Source of the DNA: JAKIVR01 sp035933635
Lineage (GTDB): Archaea; Thermoplasmatota; Thermoplasmata; Lutacidiplasmatales; UBA184
Reading direction: 5' to 3'
Assembly: GCA_035933635.1 (NCBI GenBank)
Contig: DASYYY010000046.1
Location: 1 to 8,608, forward strand
Length of the DNA: 8,608 nt
This document shows, piece by piece, positions 5,206 to 8,608 of the stretch. Made by a program: the position numbers and the translations under genes. Below the pieces are notes generated by a model. It did no database searches. It worked only from the letters and a program-made list of their open reading frames with translations, and had not been told where the DNA came from. Position 1 is the stretch's first letter; each line of letters starts with the position of its first letter.

Positions 5206-6683
5206 ATCTCCCCCTCCTCCTCCGCGAGGCCCGGCAACGCGGCCTCGAAGAGCATGCGGAGGGTGGGGATGATCTCGTCGCGCTCGGCCTCGGGGGGCGG
5301 CAACCGGGCCGGCCGCTCCCACTCCTCCTCCCGGATGCGCGCCCGCGCATCGAGCAGCGCGCGCAGCACCATCGGGTCGGAGTTGTGCTCGCTCAGCCGG
5401 CCGAGCGACTGGACGAGCGCGTCGAACTGCCGGTCCTCGGCGTCGCTGGTCAGGCCGGGCGCACCGGGCGCGGCGTCGGGGGCGACCGGCGTCCTCGGCT
5501 TGTGGCGGCTCGGCAGCGAACGCAGGTAGGCGATGAGGAGCTCGCGCGCGCCGTCGTCACGGAGCCGGCCCAGCGTCCAGATGGCGGCGAGACGGACCTC
5601 GGCCGAGGGATGCTTGAGCTCCTCGCGGATGCGCGGAGCGGCCTCGCTGAGCTCGAGGCGCCCGAGGGCGTAGATGGCGCTGCGGCGCGGCCACGGGTGC
5701 GCGTCCTCGATCCGTTCCATCAGTCTTGGCAGGTCCTCGCCGCTGCCGATCCGGCCGATCGCCTCGGCCGCGGCGCCCCGCACCGACCACGCCGGGTCGG
5801 CGAGGGAGGAGCGGACCGCGCTGAGCGCGTGCTCGTCGTTGAACTCCCCGAGCGCGCGCACGGCGCAGACCCGGGTCCAGCTCGGACCTCCGCGGGCCCG
5901 CACCACCAGCGTCGGCACCGCGACCGGGTCGCCGATGCGGCCCAGGGCTACGAGCGCCGCCGGCTGGACGAAGGTCTTGTCCTCGGTCACGGCGATGAGG
6001 AGATGCGGCACGCTGGCCAGATCGCGGCGCTCGCCGAGCACGATCGCGGCGGCCACGCGGACGCGTCCGGACGGGTCCTCCAACAACGGACGGACCAGGT
6101 CGACGACGCCCTGGCCGACGGCGTGGCGGAGCCCGAGCACCGCCTCGCGTCGGACGCGCTCGTGCGGGTCCGAGAGCATCTGGGACAGACCCGCCGTCGC
6201 CTCGGGCGAGGGGATCCGTCCCAGCGCGGCGGCGACGTTCCAGCGGACCTCGGGCACCGGGTCGTGCACGTGGTTGACGAGCGGCCGGGTCGCGCGGGCG
6301 TCGGCGAGCGCCCACAGCCCGCTCGCGGCGTGCGCCCGGACGATGCCGGCCCCGTCCTCGAGCGCGACGACGAGCACGCGGAAGCTCCCCGGATGCGCGA
6401 TGGCCGCCAGCGCGTCGGCGCACAGCGCGCGGACGCGCGGGTCGGGGTCGATGAATCCGGCCTCGAGGGCGCGGCGCGCGCGCGGCTCCCTCAGCCGGCC
6501 GAGCCCCCAGGCCGCGACGCAGCGCAGGATCGGGTCGGCGTCGGAGAGCGCCTTGAGGAACGGCTCGGGGTCGCCGGGCGGCCCCTGCTCGGCGAGCCGC
6601 TTGAGCTCGGCGATCCGCCCGTCGAAGGTCACGTCCGCGGGGGGTCCCGGGGCCGACCCCGCCCCGGACGGCTCGGCGGGCAC
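5202..6683 (-). CDS. HEAT-repeat (PBS-lyase type) solenoid protein
   Basis: A 493-residue protein made almost wholly of helical repeats. At least 11 units spaced 30-32 residues apart start near residues 48, 79, 109, 141, 172, 202, 234, 264, 296, 326 and 357. Each has the pattern D-P-x-x-x-V-R-x-x-A-A-x-A-L-G-R-I. A degenerate twelfth follows (419-450) after a Pro/Ala-rich linker (391-415). Such solenoids are protein-binding scaffolds; no catalytic motif, signal peptide or membrane segment is seen. The GTG at 6683 was chosen because an AT-rich box lies 26 nt upstream; GTG at 6632, nearer the folded part, is the alternative. The frame runs far upstream through the polymerase gene without a stop, but that part is out-of-frame shadow. 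The gene lies 56 nt after the polymerase stop and overlaps GNAT as CTGA. The partner is unknown; the PolB2 polymerase is one candidate. Confidence 0.88.
   Translation of the reverse strand: MPAEPSGAGSAPGPPADVTFDGRIAELKRLAEQGPPGDPEPFLKALSDADPILRCVAAWGLGRLREPRARRALEAGFIDPDPRVRALCADALAAIAHPGSFRVLVVALEDGAGIVRAHAASGLWALADARATRPLVNHVHDPVPEVRWNVAAALGRIPSPEATAGLSQMLSDPHERVRREAVLGLRHAVGQGVVDLVRPLLEDPSGRVRVAAAIVLGERRDLASVPHLLIAVTEDKTFVQPAALVALGRIGDPVAVPTLVVRARGGPSWTRVCAVRALGEFNDEHALSAVRSSLADPAWSVRGAAAEAIGRIGSGEDLPRLMERIEDAHPWPRRSAIYALGRLELSEAAPRIREELKHPSAEVRLAAIWTLGRLRDDGARELLIAYLRSLPSRHKPRTPVAPDAAPGAPGLTSDAEDRQFDALVQSLGRLSEHNSDPMVLRALLDARARIREEEWERPARLPPPEAERDEIIPTLRMLFEAALPGLAEEEGEI
5208..5223 (-). 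promoter_or_regulatory. Shine-Dalgarno sequence of the GNAT gene inside the HEAT gene
   Basis: On the minus strand the last codons of the HEAT gene read GGAGGAGGAGGGGGAG, a repeated anti-16S match. The best-spaced GGAGG (5217-5213) lies 7 nt before the CTG at 5205. The same bases encode the EEEGE tail of the HEAT protein. It is the strongest ribosome-binding site in the leftward block and is the main reason for choosing the CTG start. Confidence 0.65.
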
Positions 6684-6705
6684 ATCGGTCGGAGTCGCTC
6701 GGTGG

Positions 6706-6712
6706 TTAATTT
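6706..6712 (-). promoter_or_regulatory. TATA-like box for the HEAT gene
   Basis: On the minus strand TGCAAAGGAAATTAACC is an AT-rich island in the 56-nt gap between the polymerase stop and the HEAT gene. AAATTAA is the TATA-like core, and the purine-rich AAAGG before it is placed like a BRE element. The core centre is 26 nt from the GTG at 6683, the same spacing as the box at 2960-2966, which fits leaderless transcription. It supports the GTG at 6683 as the start and suggests that the HEAT operon has its own promoter. Confidence 0.55.
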
Positions 6713-6739
6713 CCTTTGCAATCGTTCCCGTCGCTCCGG

Positions 6740-8608
6740 CTATACGACGGTGGGGGCGAGGAGCCGGCGCTGCCCGAGCTCCTCGGCGGAGCGGTACCGC
6801 TTCGTTGCGCGGTCCGGTCCGACCTCCCAGTCGCGGAGCAGCTGGGCGCGCCGGACGCCCATCGGCGCGAGCAGCGTCTCGGCCGACCGGGCCAGGAGCT
6901 CGAGGTAGGCGACCGGGTCGTACGGCGTGCGCTCGTCCACGAGCTCGGAGACCCGTACCCGGTCCTCCCACGAGCGGGCCGCGCGGTCGACGATGACGTA
7001 GCGGATCGTCTCGCCCGGCTGGCGTTCGACGCCGTGGTGCTTCAACTGCCGCAGCGCGGCGACCGCCTCGTTGAACACCGAGTACTCCGAGAGCCCCTGG
7101 CTGACCCGGTGGGCGATTTGGAGCTCGAGGACCGGCCACTCCCGGGCCGCGATCCGATCGGCGAAGAGCCGGGTCCGCGCGAGCGCGACCGGGAGCGCGC
7201 GCTCGACCGAGGGGGCGTCCGGCGCCCGGGCGAACAGGTCGAGGATCTCGCCTTCGTACCGGCGCAGGAACACCGGCGTGTCGTGACGGCGCGAGCCGAT
7301 GCCGCGGAGCTTGAACTCGCCGGTCTCGTAGCGGCCGTAGTAGCGGTTGGGCACGCCGAGACCGTGGGTCACCGCCGGCAGGAAGACGATCCAGCGGTAC
7401 CGTCCCTCGAAGCCGAGCGGCAGGTCGAACCGCTCGCTCATCCGGCGGGCGAACGCCTCGGGGTCGGGGCCCCGGTCCCGGTCGAGGGGGACGAGCCAGA
7501 GCGAGTCGACGATCCCGTGGACGACCCGGTAGCCGGCGGCCTCGGCCTCGGGCAGCAGGTGGGCGAGGAGCTCGCGCGCGTAGGCGTTGATCGCCTCGTG
7601 GCACTCGATCCGGCCGAACCGGGCGTTGCGGTAGCCCTGGTAGCCGAAGGCGGTGACGAGGATCCACTTGAGCATCTTGACCCGGCGCGCGAACCGCTTG
7701 CGCTCGGCCTCGGGACGGCTCGGGTCCTTGGCGATCGCCTTGTAGGCGAGGCGACGGGCCAACAGCGGCGCGAGCGTGCGCGGGATGAGCCCGGTGGTGC
7801 GGGTGCACGAGCGGTAGCCGAGCCCGGGGGCGACGACCGGGGAGTGCGGACAGCACCGGCAGTCGAGCGTCTCGGTCGAGAGGTTCTTGCGCACCATGAT
7901 GTGCGGGTAGAGGCTGGCGAAGTCGAACTCCTCGACGTGGTCGTGGACGCCGACCGGCGGCAGGAAGATCACGCCGCCGCGGTCGCCGGCGAGCAGCGTC
8001 CGGGCGCTCTTGAACTCCTCCGGCCGGTTCTTCTTCCACGGCACGTGGACGCCCTCGGCGCGCGCGTGCGCCATCTCCATCGCGGTGAAGCACGTCCCCG
8101 GCGACTGGCGGATCACCGTCTGCAGCGGCAGCCGGCTGAGCCGGGCGGCGTCCACCAATCCTTCCAGGTGGGCGTCGTCGTAGAGCATCGAGTTCGCCCG
8201 GTCGAGGTGGAAGCGGCCGACGAGCGGGTAGGTCGCGTCGGTGTGGACGACCCGTCCGTAGGTCATGAACGAGTTCGCCTTGCGGCCGGGGCGGAACGAC
8301 GCCGGCATCCGGCCGAGGTAGAACTCCCCCTCGCCGAGGCCGCACGCCGCGGCCCGCCGGTAGAGCCACGGCAGGTCGAAGGCGTCGCCCCCGTCGGTGA
8401 GGAGCACGTCCGGGTCCTGCCGGGCGAGCTCGCGCCCGAGCTCGACCAGCAGCTCGCGCTCCGGTCCCTCGAGGAGGACGGGGCCGAGCCGGAGCCGGCG
8501 GATCGTGTCGTCCGCGCGGACGATCCCGTCGCGCCGCCCCTCGGACAGTTCCACGGCGAACGGCACGCTCCGCAGCGGCGGTGCGACGTACTCGAGCGTC
8601 TCGGCCGG
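6740..8608 (-). CDS. polB2: PolB2-type family B DNA polymerase (5' part beyond the window)
   Basis: 622 residues are visible and the frame is open at the right edge, so the N terminus is missing; the GTG at 8566 is not convincing as a start because PLRSVPFAVEL upstream already reads as exonuclease-domain sequence. Family B landmarks in order are a degenerate exo I (FAVE, where DIE is usual), exo II AFDLPWL, the PolB2-like SPGTCFTAMEMAHA and VPWKKNRPEEFKS, motif A DFASLYPHIMV (7922-7924 is its Asp), a Cys cluster CRCC plus C (7805-7861), motif B KMLKWILVTAFGYQGYRNARFG, and motif C GIVDS in place of DTDS (Asp at 7505-7507). The thumb holds GVPNRYYG and KLRGIGSRRHDTPVF. PolB2 enzymes are archaeal polymerases long thought inactive; Sulfolobus Dpo2 is linked to translesion synthesis. 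Proofreading is doubtful here. The gene ends with TAG and is followed by a separate promoter-like box. Confidence 0.9.
   Translation of the reverse strand, partial: PAETLEYVAPPLRSVPFAVELSEGRRDGIVRADDTIRRLRLGPVLLEGPERELLVELGRELARQDPDVLLTDGGDAFDLPWLYRRAAACGLGEGEFYLGRMPASFRPGRKANSFMTYGRVVHTDATYPLVGRFHLDRANSMLYDDAHLEGLVDAARLSRLPLQTVIRQSPGTCFTAMEMAHARAEGVHVPWKKNRPEEFKSARTLLAGDRGGVIFLPPVGVHDHVEEFDFASLYPHIMVRKNLSTETLDCRCCPHSPVVAPGLGYRSCTRTTGLIPRTLAPLLARRLAYKAIAKDPSRPEAERKRFARRVKMLKWILVTAFGYQGYRNARFGRIECHEAINAYARELLAHLLPEAEAAGYRVVHGIVDSLWLVPLDRDRGPDPEAFARRMSERFDLPLGFEGRYRWIVFLPAVTHGLGVPNRYYGRYETGEFKLRGIGSRRHDTPVFLRRYEGEILDLFARAPDAPSVERALPVALARTRLFADRIAAREWPVLELQIAHRVSQGLSEYSVFNEAVAALRQLKHHGVERQPGETIRYVIVDRAARSWEDRVRVSELVDERTPYDPVAYLELLARSAETLLAPMGVRRAQLLRDWEVGPDRATKRYRSAEELGQRRLLAPTVV

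Noticed and set aside
5202..6683. HEAT protein as an AlkD/AlkC-type HEAT-like DNA glycosylase
   Set aside because: Tempting beside aag, but the short, regular 31-residue units look like PBS-lyase-type repeats and I see no AlkD-specific motif.
5385..6908. Long rightward open frame (507 codons) opposite the HEAT gene
   Set aside because: Arg/Gly/Asp-rich composition without family motifs, and antisense to a clear HEAT array; high GC makes long shadow frames common.
6684..8369. Upstream extension of the HEAT frame through the polymerase gene (a 1055-codon frame)
   Set aside because: The extra region translates to Arg/Pro/Gly-rich sequence in a different frame from the well-supported polymerase; the HEAT protein starts near 6683.
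1..8608. CRISPR array, insertion sequence, prophage or toxin-antitoxin pair
   Set aside because: No evenly spaced direct repeats, transposase or integrase motifs, or small paired genes of that type were seen on either strand.

Overview
The window is very GC-rich, densely packed DNA that most likely comes from an archaeon, possibly a high-GC Thermoplasmatota lineage (the phylum is inference). The archaeal call rests on four things seen here: an Lsm (Sm-like archaeal) protein next to ribosomal protein L37e, a PolB2-type family B DNA polymerase, TATA-like boxes about 26 nt upstream of start codons as expected for leaderless archaeal transcripts, and many short overlapping stop/start junctions. 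There is no gene-free stretch longer than about 60 bases. I see no tRNA, rRNA, CRISPR array, insertion sequence or integrase.

Layout. The left 1.2 kb reads rightward: a P-loop nucleoside-kinase-like protein (23-799), an Lsm RNA-binding protein (796-1044, ATGA overlap) and L37e (1066-1227). Everything from 1220 to the right edge reads leftward. In transcription order these genes are a PolB2-like polymerase cut by the right edge (8608-6740), an AT-rich spacer with a promoter-like box, an 11-12 repeat HEAT protein (6683-5202), a two-domain GNAT protein (5205-4264), a putative GT-B-like glycosyltransferase (4267-2966), a second promoter-like box, a peptidase-M29-like protein (2937-1828) and an AAG/MPG-type alkylbase DNA glycosylase (1831-1220). 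The two blocks converge, and the glycosylase and L37e stop codons overlap by 8 bp.

How the genes may work together. The right-hand block holds two genes tied to damaged DNA: a PolB2 polymerase (a family linked to translesion synthesis, with eroded exonuclease and altered motif C here) and an alkylbase glycosylase. Between them lie a regular HEAT solenoid, an acetyltransferase-like protein, a glycosyltransferase-like protein and an M29-fold protein that seems to have lost all its metal ligands. A shared damage-response role is only a hypothesis. The two internal promoter-like boxes suggest at least two, probably three, transcription units. The left block looks like RNA and translation housekeeping. 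The least understood parts are the M29-like pseudoenzyme, the HEAT solenoid beside polB2 and the probable CTG start of the GNAT gene.
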